Of a stretch of DNA of 64,000 bases, positions 1 to 25,007 are shown one piece after another. The translations under genes and the position numbers were made by a program. Origin of the DNA: Centropus unirufus (lineage: Eukaryota > Chordata > Aves > Cuculiformes > Centropidae); NCBI GenBank assembly GCA_013397695.1, contig VYZI01000205.1, forward strand, positions 796,136-860,135, given 5' to 3'. Each line of letters opens with the position of its first letter. Position 1 is the stretch's first letter. The notes under the pieces are model-generated. The model was not told the origin of the DNA, ran no database searches, and was given only the letters and a program-made list of their open reading frames with translations.

Positions 1-890
1 GAGGGAGCGACACGTGGGAGTTGGGGGGGGCAAGGAGTGGGGGGCATGAAGGGTAATGCAATGTGGGGCTGAGGTGTTGGATGATGTGATGCGGGCTGAG
101 GGGAATGAGGGCAAGGGGTGGTGATGTGGGAGTGGTGGTATGGTAGATGCTGTAATGGGGTTGAGGAGGGGATGTGGAGGTGATGGGGTGTGGGGCTGCA
201 GCATTGGTTATGTGGCAATGAGGGGACAAGGAAGGGTTTGGGGGAGTGATGGGATGTGGGGCTGAGGCGTTTCTGCAGTGGGGGCTGAGGGTGGAAGGAA
301 AGGGGCTGGTAATAAGGTGTGGGGCTGGGTGTTGGATGTGGGGGGCTGAGGGGCAAGAAGGGGATGAGGGTGGTGGGGTGGGGCTGAGGCATTTCAGTCT
401 GGTGGGGGCTGATAGGGAGTGTAGGGGCTGGGGGGTGATGTAAGGTGAGGCTGAGGCTGTGGGGGCTGAGGGGCTCTGAAGGAGTGAGGAGGATGTGAGG
501 GTAAATTGTTGGGTGCTGTGGTGAGGAGCGAGGGGGGCAAGAAATGTGTTGCAGGGGTGATGGGTTGTTGGGGGTGAGGTGTCAGGTATTGTAGTAGGGG
601 TTGAGGAAGAGTGAGGGGGCAAGGAGTGGGTGATGTGGGTGGGTCTGAGGCATTTTATGCTGTGGTGGGGCCTGCAGAGGAGTGAGGGGGGGAAGAAGGA
701 TTGGGGTTTTATGAGGTTTGGGGCTGAGGTGGTCGATGCTGTGGTGGGGAGTGAGGGGAATGGGCGGGAAAGGAGGTGGTAGGGGGTGAGGGTGAGGCAT
801 ACGGTGCTGTGGTGGGGAATGAGGGGGTGGAGGGTGAGGTTGAGGTGGGTGATGCTGTGGTGGGTGCTGGCATGAGGATGGTTGGACAGT
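1..890. repeat. Degenerate G-rich minisatellite, unit about 60-73 bp
   Basis: Roughly thirteen imperfect copies can be laid out with recurring pieces GGGGCTGAGG, ATGCTGTGGTGGGG, GGGGCAAGGAGTGG and GGTGATG. The + strand is nearly all G, A and T with very little C, so it is strongly strand-asymmetric and has many runs of three or more G. Its left edge is cut by the window start. Unrelated-looking open frames here (for example a proline-rich one on the - strand, 582-938) are by-products of the composition. Confidence 0.8.
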
Positions 891-7498
<6,608 letters not shown>

Positions 7499-7554
7499 AA
7501 AAGAAAGAGAAGACCACCAAGCCGAAAGATCCATCCCCATTTGAAGGAATGGAG
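7499..7554 (+). CDS. KIFAP3: KIFAP3 exon 4, 56-bp microexon-like linker (residues ~107-125)
   Basis: This short exon lies between acceptor TTTTTCTATAG and donor GTAAAT. It encodes the lysine-rich hydrophilic linker EKKEKTTKPKDPSPFEGME and ends exactly on a codon boundary (phase 0). It connects the N-terminal helices with the start of the armadillo core. Its size makes it easy to miss in gene prediction; the frame is only restored when it is included. Confidence 0.93.
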
Positions 7555-14704
<7,150 letters not shown>

Positions 14705-17700
14705 TAGGTTTTCTTAAACTGAGTCTTCTGGCCTTTAAAATCAGCTTTGCTAGCTACCTGTAAGCCATAGAACTGACACATGGGTGATGCCTGCTATTTT
14801 TTTTAAACGAAGCTTGATGTACTTTCTCCACCTTGTTGCCTTAATGGTCCAGATCAGGAGATCAGAAATTTCCTAGTTTTATCAGCTTCAACTCAGGCAG
14901 CACTGATTTTCAGACGTCCACCTTGACAGTCTGTAAGTCACGTTAAAGTCATGCAAATAATTCAGATACAAGTGAAACTAATTTCACTTGGGAAAGTAGA
15001 GAACTGTCTGACTTATGGTATGGTGGAGTTCTCAGGTGGGAGTTCTTATTGCTCTTTGTGTGCTCTATCGCTCGTATTTCCTAGAGGCTCCTCTGTTAGA
15101 TATTCTCAATGAGTGCAGTATTTGGCCAGAAGAATTGCTGAGTGCTCATTTTTAACCATGACTTAAGAATCTTGTGGAGCCCTAAATGCATGAAATGGTA
15201 TGCAAGGCATTGTTAAAGCTTTCTGAGATAGGTTATGTTTGGGATGCACAAAATTTGTTGCAGCTGGTGTGTCCAGATGTGACTGGAACAAGTGCAATGC
15301 GACTGTGACTGTGCTCTGTTTGGTGTACAGGTTAATACCATGAAAATTTACACTGCTTTGGAAGCTTTATTCCTATCAGATGGTTAATGTAACAGCTACC
15401 TCAAATCCTGAAATGCCTCAGCACTTTTTATACTTTCTGTCCTATGACCATGTTTGCACTTTATCTTCCTTTGGTCTGAGCTAGAAGAAAAAGGGCATTT
15501 GGAATCCTTTTTATTTATACTTTTTTTTCTTTAAGGCAATGTTATTTAGTAGTAACATAAAGTGAGAAGTAGAAGCTGCTCAGGAAATAATGCTTTTTCT
15601 CTCAATTGAGAAGAGGGGTCTGGCTTGGTAGTCTGGTTTAGCTTGGATTGGTTTGGCTTTTTGGAACAGGAGCTTGGCTCTTCTGTGCGTACAGCAGCTG
15701 GGGCTGTGGTCAAAGCCCAGGGCTTCTGGGTGCTTGTTACCACGATCAATAGCCCAACACAAATCACTGAGAAGTCCCTGCTCCCAGAAATTCCCCGTTC
15801 AATGTTAGAGTCAGACTAAATTCATCAGAGAAATGTCCCCTTTCTGGTGTCTGATTCTAATATGGAGAGAATTTCTTTTCTAATGCTATTCTCTTGGACA
15901 CATAAGTAGGTGGAAGGCTGTCTAGCTCGAAGAACTGTCTGCTAACATGGCAATCTGCTCCTGAAGTGGCTGGCAGGATGATCTACAGCAAGTTTGCTGC
16001 TAGTATTTCCAGCATGTGGTCTGTTTCTTAAGCCAGCTCAGTGGTTTGAGAGACTCTTCTTGGTAAGGTGATTCAAATAGTTCTCAAATGCATCACTTTG
16101 TGTATTCTGTCTTAGGGAAGCCTGCAACCTTAATAATAATCATGTGCCAGATGCCCCTTTTGTACAGGTTACTTAGGTATTAAACACACATTATTTAAGT
16201 CAGTACCCTTCAGCTTACATTTGCAGGTCCCTTTAAAGTGCTAACACACCTCAACAGCTGTTGACAAGTTACCCTGCAGCTCCTAATGCCAAGGGGTCAA
16301 GTTTGTTGACTCAGCCTGCTGAAACTGTGCATGCTGTGCCTTTGAGTCTTGAGCACTGCGTATAAGATGAATATGAATTAAGTGTGGTAGGTGTTTAAGG
16401 GGAGTGTAGACACTGCAAAGAATTAAAGGACAGGGTCTGTCAGACAGTGGTTTAGGGCTGAGGTGGCTGCAGTCTGCAGTTCTGGAGGATGTGCCCCTTA
16501 AGGGACACTTAATAGCTTGGGACAGGAAGGCTCTACATGTAGGTGGAGGCTGGAAGTGGAAGACAGGAACTGGCCTCAACTGAACTGTCAGGAATAAGTA
16601 TGGCCTGGTTATACTGAAGAAGGACCATCGTCTTTATTTCCCTCACACTGCAGAGTGATGAGGCTGCTGTTGAAAGCATGGACATGAGAAATTCTACTTG
16701 GTCTTGGTTTTCATTTTAATTATCCTTTTCTTTTCTTTTTAATAGTGCCAATGCCTCCTTCCCCATGTAGCTTTGCCAGTCAACACAACTTGCTCATTTT
16801 TGCAGCTTCTCTTCACAAGTCTGAAGTGTTGCCTATGACAAGACTCTTCCTGCACCCTCCAGGCAGCCAAGTTAATCGACTGCAGCTGATCTTTGTTACA
16901 TTCTGAAACTCAAAGAACTGGGTGCAGTTGAGGGAAATTTGGCTTCAGAAGCCAAAGCAGAGCTGCAGAGGCCCATGACATAGCCATCTATGTTCAGGTT
17001 TCCCATACACGAACAGCTTGGAGAATATGGAAAGAGATTTTGTTGGTTTGTGTGACTTTGGTTCTTTAAAAAACCTTAGTTGTTGAGTCATCAGGGCCTT
17101 GTGGAGAATGTTTTTGTACTGATACCTTTGCTTTAATACTTAGAAATTATAAAATTGTTCTTTTTTTAATACATTTTTTAATGTGAGGGCTTTAAGTGCT
17201 GCTATATGTGAAGTGGATTAAGTTGAGAATTCATGTGAATTCACCAAGTAGTTTAAACAAAGTGTTTGCCTGAAATGTGGAAAATGCAGACATAATGCCC
17301 TCTAATAATCACCTTGGAAGGAGAGGCCAAAGCAGCACACGATAGACCATTCTGTGGAGGTTTGCTTCCCAGTTACACTTGCTCTCATTTTGTTTTACAT
17401 GACATAATTCAAGTGAAGTGGGGAAGTGACTTGCTCCAAATACAGTAGTGTTTGGGGGTATTGGCTGTTGTGGAAAGTATTCTCACTGACAGGGGCAAAC
17501 AGCACTAAACTTGAAGGATGTGAATCTATTTTCTTAATCCTTGGGAATGCTCTTCCACTGTTGAGCAGAAGGGAATGTACCCTTTTATAATTCTCCCCCT
17601 TGATGTGTGATTGGTTTCTAAAGTAAATTCCCTGGCAGCCTACAGAAGAAAACATTGTCTACAAGGAAAAATAAAAAAACTTCCTCACTTCTTGTTTGGA

Positions 17701-18054
17701 CCCAGTCCACTTTGTTTTTCAGTTACTGGGCCAAACCAAATACAGCATTTTTAGTACAGCTCTCTTAAATATATGCACAGCTTGTGATTCATATTCTTTT
17801 AATAAGGGGGCTATTTTGTGCAGCATCCCAGTGGTTTCTTAGCCTTTGTGAAGTGAGACAAATAGTTCTCCATTTTCCCTGAGAACAGCAGGCAGTTTGT
17901 ACAGTAGAACCAGCTGTGTGCGTTATGGCAGGCTGCAGACTTCTTGCTGGACCCCGCTTCAGTAGTTGCCTCTGGCAGCATGCGGGTGTGGCAGGCAATA
18001 CTGGGGTTTCTGTGTCCGCCCATGAGTGAGTTATTACTCTCGAAAGACTATAAA

Positions 18055-18309
18055 TCATAGAATCACAGCACGGTTTGGATTGGAAGGGGTCTCAAAGCCC
18101 ATCGAATTCCACCCCCCTGCCATAGGCAGGGACACCTACCACTGGACCAGGCTGCCCAAGGCCCCATGCAACTTGGCCTTGAGCACCTTTAGTGATGGGG
18201 CAGCCACAAGTTCCCTGGGCAACCTGGGCCAGTGCGTCACTACCCTCATTGTGAAGAATTTCTTCCTGTTGTCTAATGTAAATCTTTCTCCTTCAGATTT
18301 AAAGCCATA
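18055..18309 (-). mobile_element. CR1 LINE 3' fragment
   Basis: It starts with TCATAGAATCACAG, the complement of the CR1 3' tail repeat, followed by GGTTTGGATTGGAAGGGG. It continues through the blocks CCAAGGCCCCATGCAACTTG and GTGAAGAATTTCTTCC, typical of antisense avian CR1. It is truncated at its 5' end. Confidence 0.9.
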
Positions 18310-21300
18310 AATGATTAGGAGTGGTGCAGAAGCTGGACTAAGGGAAACTGTTGCTGCTCAAGGGGTAAAAGAAATAGGTCTGACTGCATGCAGGGAACAA
18401 AGATTTTTCTGTGACGTGTGCATTCATCCCTTTGGGCTGCTGGACAGTTCGTAGGTGTACCTAATGTGTCTAGTCTTCAAATGCCGTTCTCTTTTACTTA
18501 CAACCTAGTGAATGTTTTGCTAAAGAATGAAAACCCAGTGTGCTTGAAACTCAGACTGAAGCGTCTCTCTTTGATTGCTCCAAAGCGGCTTTTAAAAATT
18601 GAGGTCTGATTGAACAGTTGTGTTAGTGAGCTGAAAAGTGGGCAGGTTACAAACCAGTACCCATTGCAAATCCAGCCCAAATGGCAGATGAAGTGCAGAA
18701 GGGTTGTGCACGTGGCTGCATGTTATACAGTGCCAGGGTGTTCAATCTCAAAAAGATTTGAGGTGATGATGAACATCTTGGGTTATGTTTTCCAGTACAG
18801 TTTACAGTGATTGAAAGAAAATTGGCTTTGAGGTTTTCTATTGGGCCAAGCAGATGAGTGTTTGTCATACAATGCTCTGAGAAGCAATGTGATCCATCTG
18901 AAATTGCCATTAAGTATAGTTTTGGCAGTCAGAGCATGTGAGTCTATACACATTATTAGTGTGGGCATCTCAGGCTGTTGTTCTTGGTGTTCCAAGGCTT
19001 CATATCAGTACACTGAGGCACAGTAGCCACCTGACCTTATGTAGTGATCAAGGGACTGTGCAACAGTTTGAAAACTCCTATTTAAGCTGGAGGATGACTT
19101 GGGCAGTCTGAATCAGTCCTCGCTGAAGAGTCTGTCTTCACTGCCTTGATAGAATTTTTGAGAGCGATCTAAAATCCTCTTCTGGAAACTGCTGAAATTC
19201 CTCTGATATTTGGGCTTAATGAGCAATCACAGAATTGCCAAACAGTTTGGATGTTGCATTTTTTAGCAATCAAGTCTTGATATGGTCTGCAGCCAAGCTG
19301 GATTATACATTGACTGCTGTTTAAAAGCTCAAGAAGTACTTTGCTCTCTAATTAACGGAGTGCTGTGGGTTTTTAATGCTCTGCTCCTTTTATGAATGTT
19401 TCTTTTAAGAAGGCTTAAAGTAGATGTGTTCTCTTTATGAGTTCACTTGGCCTTTTTGTAATGAACTTATTATGGAGCTTCACACATCTGTTGAAAAATG
19501 CAGCTTCTTATAGGCTACTGCAGTGTTTTTTCTCACTTTAATAGGCCTCGTTTATCCTATAAAGAAACATACATTCTCCTACCTGATCAAGTGTGCAAAC
19601 AATAGGGGTCAGATGTGGCAAAGATCCTAACAAAAAGCACATGTCCAGCCATCAGAGTGAGGTAAAGTCATATCGGGATTGCTTGAAGTTATTAATGGCA
19701 GTAAAATTTATGCTTCCTCCTGTTTTCCCAATTAAATTGAGAACCCTTTTTTTCCTAAGGTGGCTCTGCAGCAGCTGGTTCCAATCCTCGTTGTGTGAAT
19801 ATTGCCTGGGGTGTCTCCATTCCTTTATAGTAGAGGCTGGCTGAAGCACATTAAGTAACAGCTCAACTACAGGGACCAGTCTGTTGGAAAGCAGTAATTA
19901 TTAAGGGATTTATTTTAATGGTTGTTTTTTATCATTTGTGGTGAGTATGGCCAAGGCTGAAAAAAACTCAACCCAAACAACAAACAAAAATCCCTTCCAA
20001 AAGAAACACCAATCTAAAACATTTCAACGTTCAACTTAGAAATCCTTATTAGAAGTGCAAATATGCCTAGCGTGGCCAACTGACTCCAGGAGAGCATTGG
20101 GTGCACAGTGCTGCTTAGAGCCCAGCACTTGGTTAGAAATATTAACTATGGACCAAACAGCAACCTTAACTTGTATTAAAGAAGAATTGACCTCTGATGT
20201 TGCGAAATCTGGAACTCGGAGAGGTGTCTGTGTTGCTAACGTTGAGTGTGAGGCAGAAATCGAATCCAAGCTAACTTTAAGGTAAAAGGTGTGGTCACCA
20301 TGTCCCTGCTTTGAGCTACTGGTAAACTGTGAGTTATCAAGAAGGAATAGCTGAAACTCGTAACATATTTTTATATAAGCTCACAAGTTTTTGAAGACCA
20401 TCACCATAATTTTTTCTGATTCTTTGGTGCTGTCTGGAGTTGGAAACAGTGTTTTTTCCAGTTTGTAGCTATTACAGATGAATCCTTGCTAGTCTGAATA
20501 CTTAGCTTTTGTCTGGAGGGGAGTAAAAGCTCATTGCGGCAGTGTTCCGCACATGTATATTTAGCGGTAGTGCTAACTTTTTTTTAATGAAGAGGAGAAC
20601 TTCAGTGTAACACAAGAAAGTATCTTCATGAGTGTGGACTGAAAATAGAAATGCTTATGGCAGCAGCAAGGACAGGAGCAGAGAGAGGGCGGCAACTTAA
20701 AGATGAGGGAGCTGAGCTGCTGGAAATTCACTGAATTGATGGATAGGATGGGTTCCCCGAGCCACTATTTCTACTGTAGAGCTGACAGCACATGACTGTG
20801 TAATTAATTCAATTCTTCTAATTGTTTCATTGCTATTGCAAGAGCATATTAATACTTGTAGTCTTTTATGTGAACTGTTGATATATGAAAGCTTTACAGG
20901 GCATATCTTGGATACCTAAAGCATGACGGACCACAACCAGCCAGCTCTAGTTTCTTGGAAAATCTCCATAAAGAAGGGGTGCAGCACTTATGCTGGTCTT
21001 CCTGATCCATGGTAAAATCTGCATAAAGCGTCTGTGAGGGCCAGGACAGGAGAGGAGCCCTTTTTGCAGAACCCTATGAAGGCTGTAGGCAGAGGGATGG
21101 TCTTAAAGGATCACCTGGGACAATTCCGCAGAGGCAGCAGTCTGGACCATAGATCCAAAGATTTTGACGAGTTGAGCCCTTCAGGGGTAGGGTTACAATG
21201 TGCTTTCCCTTTTGGAAATGTGGAAACATCTTAACTTGCAAGTTTCTGCTTATCTGAGAGTTTCTCAGATCTTCTCTAGTGTAGGAGACCAACTGCAGAT

Positions 21301-21932
21301 TCCCCATGTCTGTGGGTGCTAAGATGAGAAATCCTTTGTCAGTTGATTGCATTATCTTCAGACCCTTTGAGCTGATGGCAGAAGAGCTGTGCTAACATAG
21401 AAGTTTATTGCACTGAAGTGGGTGTAGTGCTTCTCTGTCCCCATACAATCCATTTCTGTGCATTTGGTCTCTAATATACAGGTGCTTTGCAGGATAGGTT
21501 AATTCTGTGTATTCAAGTAGTCTCGGTGTGTGAAGCAAAACTTCCTTTGTGAGGTTGAGGCCTCAAATGTCTCTTTATTCTTTTGGAAAAGCTAACAGAT
21601 CTGTAAGAAACTTGTAGATCATCAGCAAATGAGCTTTTAAATAGCAAAACTGTAATGTTTTTGCAACAAGAAAAATACAGTTGTATTGTTTACCTTTCCT
21701 TCAAGACTGCCTGTAGGAGATGCTGGTGCTTGCACAGGAACTGTATGTCTTGAATAATGTAGAGCTTAATTCTTGTTATCTGGAAGATTCAAAAACCCAA
21801 GCAATATTTAACTCCACTTTTTGAGCTTAGCAGGTTTGAATCTTGGCTTTGTACTTCAGTAACTTCAAGATGTGGGTAAAACCAGTTTCCATGTCAGTGT
21901 GGTGATCCATCTCTTTCTCAAAGTGGAAGCCA

Positions 21933-22515
21933 TCATCATAGAATCACCAGGTTGAAATAGACCTTTGAGATCACTGAGTCCAACCACACTTATTCGCCAC
22001 TAAACCATATTCTTAAGTACCTCATCTACCTGTCTTTTAAATCTGTTTAGGGATGGTGGCTCAGCCATCTCACTTGGCAGCCTCTGCCAGGGCCTGATGA
22101 CCCTTTCAGTGAACGAATGTTTTCCTAATGTCCAATCTGACCCTGCTCTGGCACACTTTGAGGCCATTCCCCCTTGTCCTGTCTCCTGTCACTTGGGAGG
22201 AGAGACCAGCACCCACCTCTCTACAACCTCCTTTCAGGCAGTTGTGGCTAGTGATAAGGTCTCCCCTCAGGCTCCTCGTCTCCAGGCTAAACAACCATAG
22301 CTCCCTCAGCTGCTCCTCATAACCTGTGTTCTCCAGTCCCTTCACCAGCTTTGTTTCTCTTCTCTGGACATGCTCAGGAACTTCAACATCCTTCTTGTAG
22401 CAAGGGGCACAGAACTGAACAGAGAATTCGAGGTGCAGCCTCAACAGTGCTGAGTACAGGGGCTGAATCGCCTCCCTGGTCCTGCTGGCCATGCACCCTG
22501 CAGTGGCATTTTGAA
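21933..22515 (-). mobile_element. CR1 LINE 3' fragment with reverse-transcriptase tail coding
   Basis: Antisense CR1 starts at ATCATAGAATCACCAGG. The - strand reads a CR1 ORF2 C-terminal stretch ([48 protein letters not shown]) in one open frame. It is 5'-truncated and its frame no longer has the conserved C-terminus intact. Confidence 0.92.
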
Positions 22516-24417
22516 AGAGTGCTGCCCCATCCATTCAGAACCGAGGCTGCTCTGCTGTGGAGCTGTGCACTCACAGAGCCAGGAGCATGGACAACAACCA
22601 ACTGCCATTCCCACTGAATTCCAAACAAGAAGATTGGAAGTCTGAATTATGATTGGAATAATCTATGTGGTTTTGCAGAGACTAGTAAAGGAGCGGCTTT
22701 GCATTGAATTTTTTTTCACCTACTTTGGAAACTGGTCTTGTCTTAGTCTGCTTCAAACTAAGAACTACTTCTTCTAATTTCTAGTCCATTGTAAGTAATT
22801 TTTTTTTCTCTTACTTTCTTCCTTGGTCATAGTGTGACCTGGAACATATTTCTTCTGTGGAGAAAAGAGAAGTAGCTTTATCTTCTTTCTTTGGAGATAA
22901 TCCTGTTGGCTCCTGTTTTCTCTCTTATCTGAACTTCTAACTGATTTATCTCTGGTTTGTGCAGTATATGGTATATTACAACCATTCAGCTTCCACTTTC
23001 TCTGTGAATTCATAAGAGCTCAAGTAGGATTAGTTATAGGACATACTAAATGACAAAAGTTTGGATTGTTTTCTGAAGGAAGATCAAACCTTAATAAAAA
23101 AATACCTTTTTTAATAAAAGCACCTTAATAAATAAAGGGCGTATCTAATTTTAGCACTGTGTTATCTACCTGGTAGCTTTGCTTTTTCTATCTTTTACGA
23201 GCAGTAACAAACACTGCTCTGAGGTGTTTACTGTCTACTTTTCAGTCTGTCTTGCACAGAGTTCCAGGCAAAGAACTTGACTGAGGGGCTCCAGATGTGC
23301 AGCTTCATTTTTGTGTCTAACTGTAACATTAAATAACTTAACCTAAATTAGTCATTGATTAGTCCTTTGACTTAGAATTCAATGTCGTAATTCCATCTTT
23401 GTTTTCTAGGAAAAAATAAAAGTATGTTTCAGGTGTGGCATGTATGTAGTTCTTTGGGGGAAGAAAAAAAAATAAAGCAAAAAACCTCCCAACCATGGCA
23501 AAATAAGGGATTTAAGTCAGTCTTGTGGTATGAAGCTGGTGTCAAATCACATAAAGGTGGCACAAGAGGGGTTATTAGTATGTAATAAATATCACAATAC
23601 ATTATTTACAATGCCTGGTCTCCTTGAGTATGAGCAGATTTGAAAATTCTTTCAGGTTCTCTTAATAAAATAAACTGATTCATCCAATACGATTTGTATT
23701 TATGTATGTAAACTAAACCAATATGTGCCTGAATCACACATGGATTAACTTAGTCCATCTGCTTCAGAACTGGCTGCTAGGCATAATATGATTGAGGTAA
23801 GCAGAGATAACTTTATCACTTCTTTCCTAAGATCACTACTAATTATGATACCTATGAATAAACTCTTGATCTGTGTATCCTGGCAGCAGTGTGAGATGCT
23901 ATGTAGATCTGATGTTCAGCGGGTGACATTTTTATCCATCCCAATTCCTGACTCACCTAATTCTACAGCAGATTTGACCTTGAAGTATTAGAGTTTGAAA
24001 CTGAAATGAAGATTCACTCTGCCCATTTTAATAGGTATTTACCTTCATTTGTGTTCTGGCTTTGATTTAGCATAGTTAATGTTTTGCACATGTGTTGAAT
24101 GGGGTGCATTTCATGTCTGATGTGGAGGCACCGTTTCCATTAGGAATGATTGAATTACTGAGAGTAGAACATTTGAATAACTCAGTCCATAATGTGTATT
24201 CTCATTTTTATACTTCAGCATTTGAAAGCTGAATGATGCTGCTTGCAACTTGAGATTGGCATTTCAGTTTTACGGCTTAGGGTTTCTCTTTTGTTAACGT
24301 GGAGCTAATGAAGGGTTTTTGTTTTTTTTTCATTTCAAGCTTGCAAACTCAACCAAAATACAGGATTTGATCTCATGGTCAAGAAATCATTATCAAGAAA
24401 AAATCCTGATCAGGAAA

Positions 24418-24634
24418 ACATTAGGAAGAAATTGTTAGCTATGAGAGGGGTGAGTTACTGGCCCAGGTTGCCCAGGGAAGGTTGTGGATGCCACTTCCCT
24501 GGAAGTTTTCAAAGCCAGGTTGGATGGGGCCTTGAGCAGCCTGGTCTAGCGGAATGTGTCCCTGTGCATAGCAGGGAGGGTTGGAACTGGATGGGCTTTC
24601 AGGTTTCTTCCAACCCAAACTATCCTATGATTCT
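24418..24634 (+). mobile_element. CR1 LINE 3' fragment
   Basis: Sense orientation: ATTAGGAAGAAATTGTT, GCCCAGGTTGCCCAGGGAAG, TTTTCAAAGCCAGGTTGGAT, GGGTTGGAACTGGATGG and the terminal CCAACCCAAAC-CTATGATTCT. It belongs to the same 3'-end group as the copies at 18055 and 37883. Confidence 0.9.
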
Positions 24635-24970
24635 TTTTCTTTAGCTTCTGCTGCTGGTACCATTTAGATCTTTAACCTTAGTAAGAACTAGACCTGGAAT
24701 GTAGGCATTAGCCCACAGAACTGGCACATGGCTTCTTATTAATGTTCAAAGGCTAAAAATCTGAAGCCATTTTGAACTCAGAACCCATCATGTATTTATT
24801 TCCCTCTCTAATTTGCAAAAAACTAGTTGTGAAAACAGCCTGAGGGACTTGATATTTTTCCATCCCAGCTGCTCCAGCTGAACTACAGCTGCAAGAAAAA
24901 AATCTAAGTATTGTTTCTATAAACTGTTGAGTGTATTTTATAACACAATAATTCCCACAAAATCAGTAAC

Positions 24971-25007
24971 TGCAGTTAATGACCGGTTTGTTAAGGCATT
25001 AACTGCA
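24971..25007. repeat. 11-bp perfect inverted repeat with 15-nt loop
   Basis: TGCAGTTAATG (24971-24981) is repeated as its reverse complement CATTAACTGCA (24997-25007). The arms contain GTTAAT/ATTAAC, the half-sites of the HNF1-type palindrome but spaced too far apart for a standard dimer site. It may be a hairpin in the pre-mRNA or a regulatory palindrome; unproven. Confidence 0.85.

Noticed and set aside
22106..22534. 142-codon - strand frame as a host gene
   Set aside because: It is CR1 reverse-transcriptase C-terminus within a truncated LINE, not a host gene.
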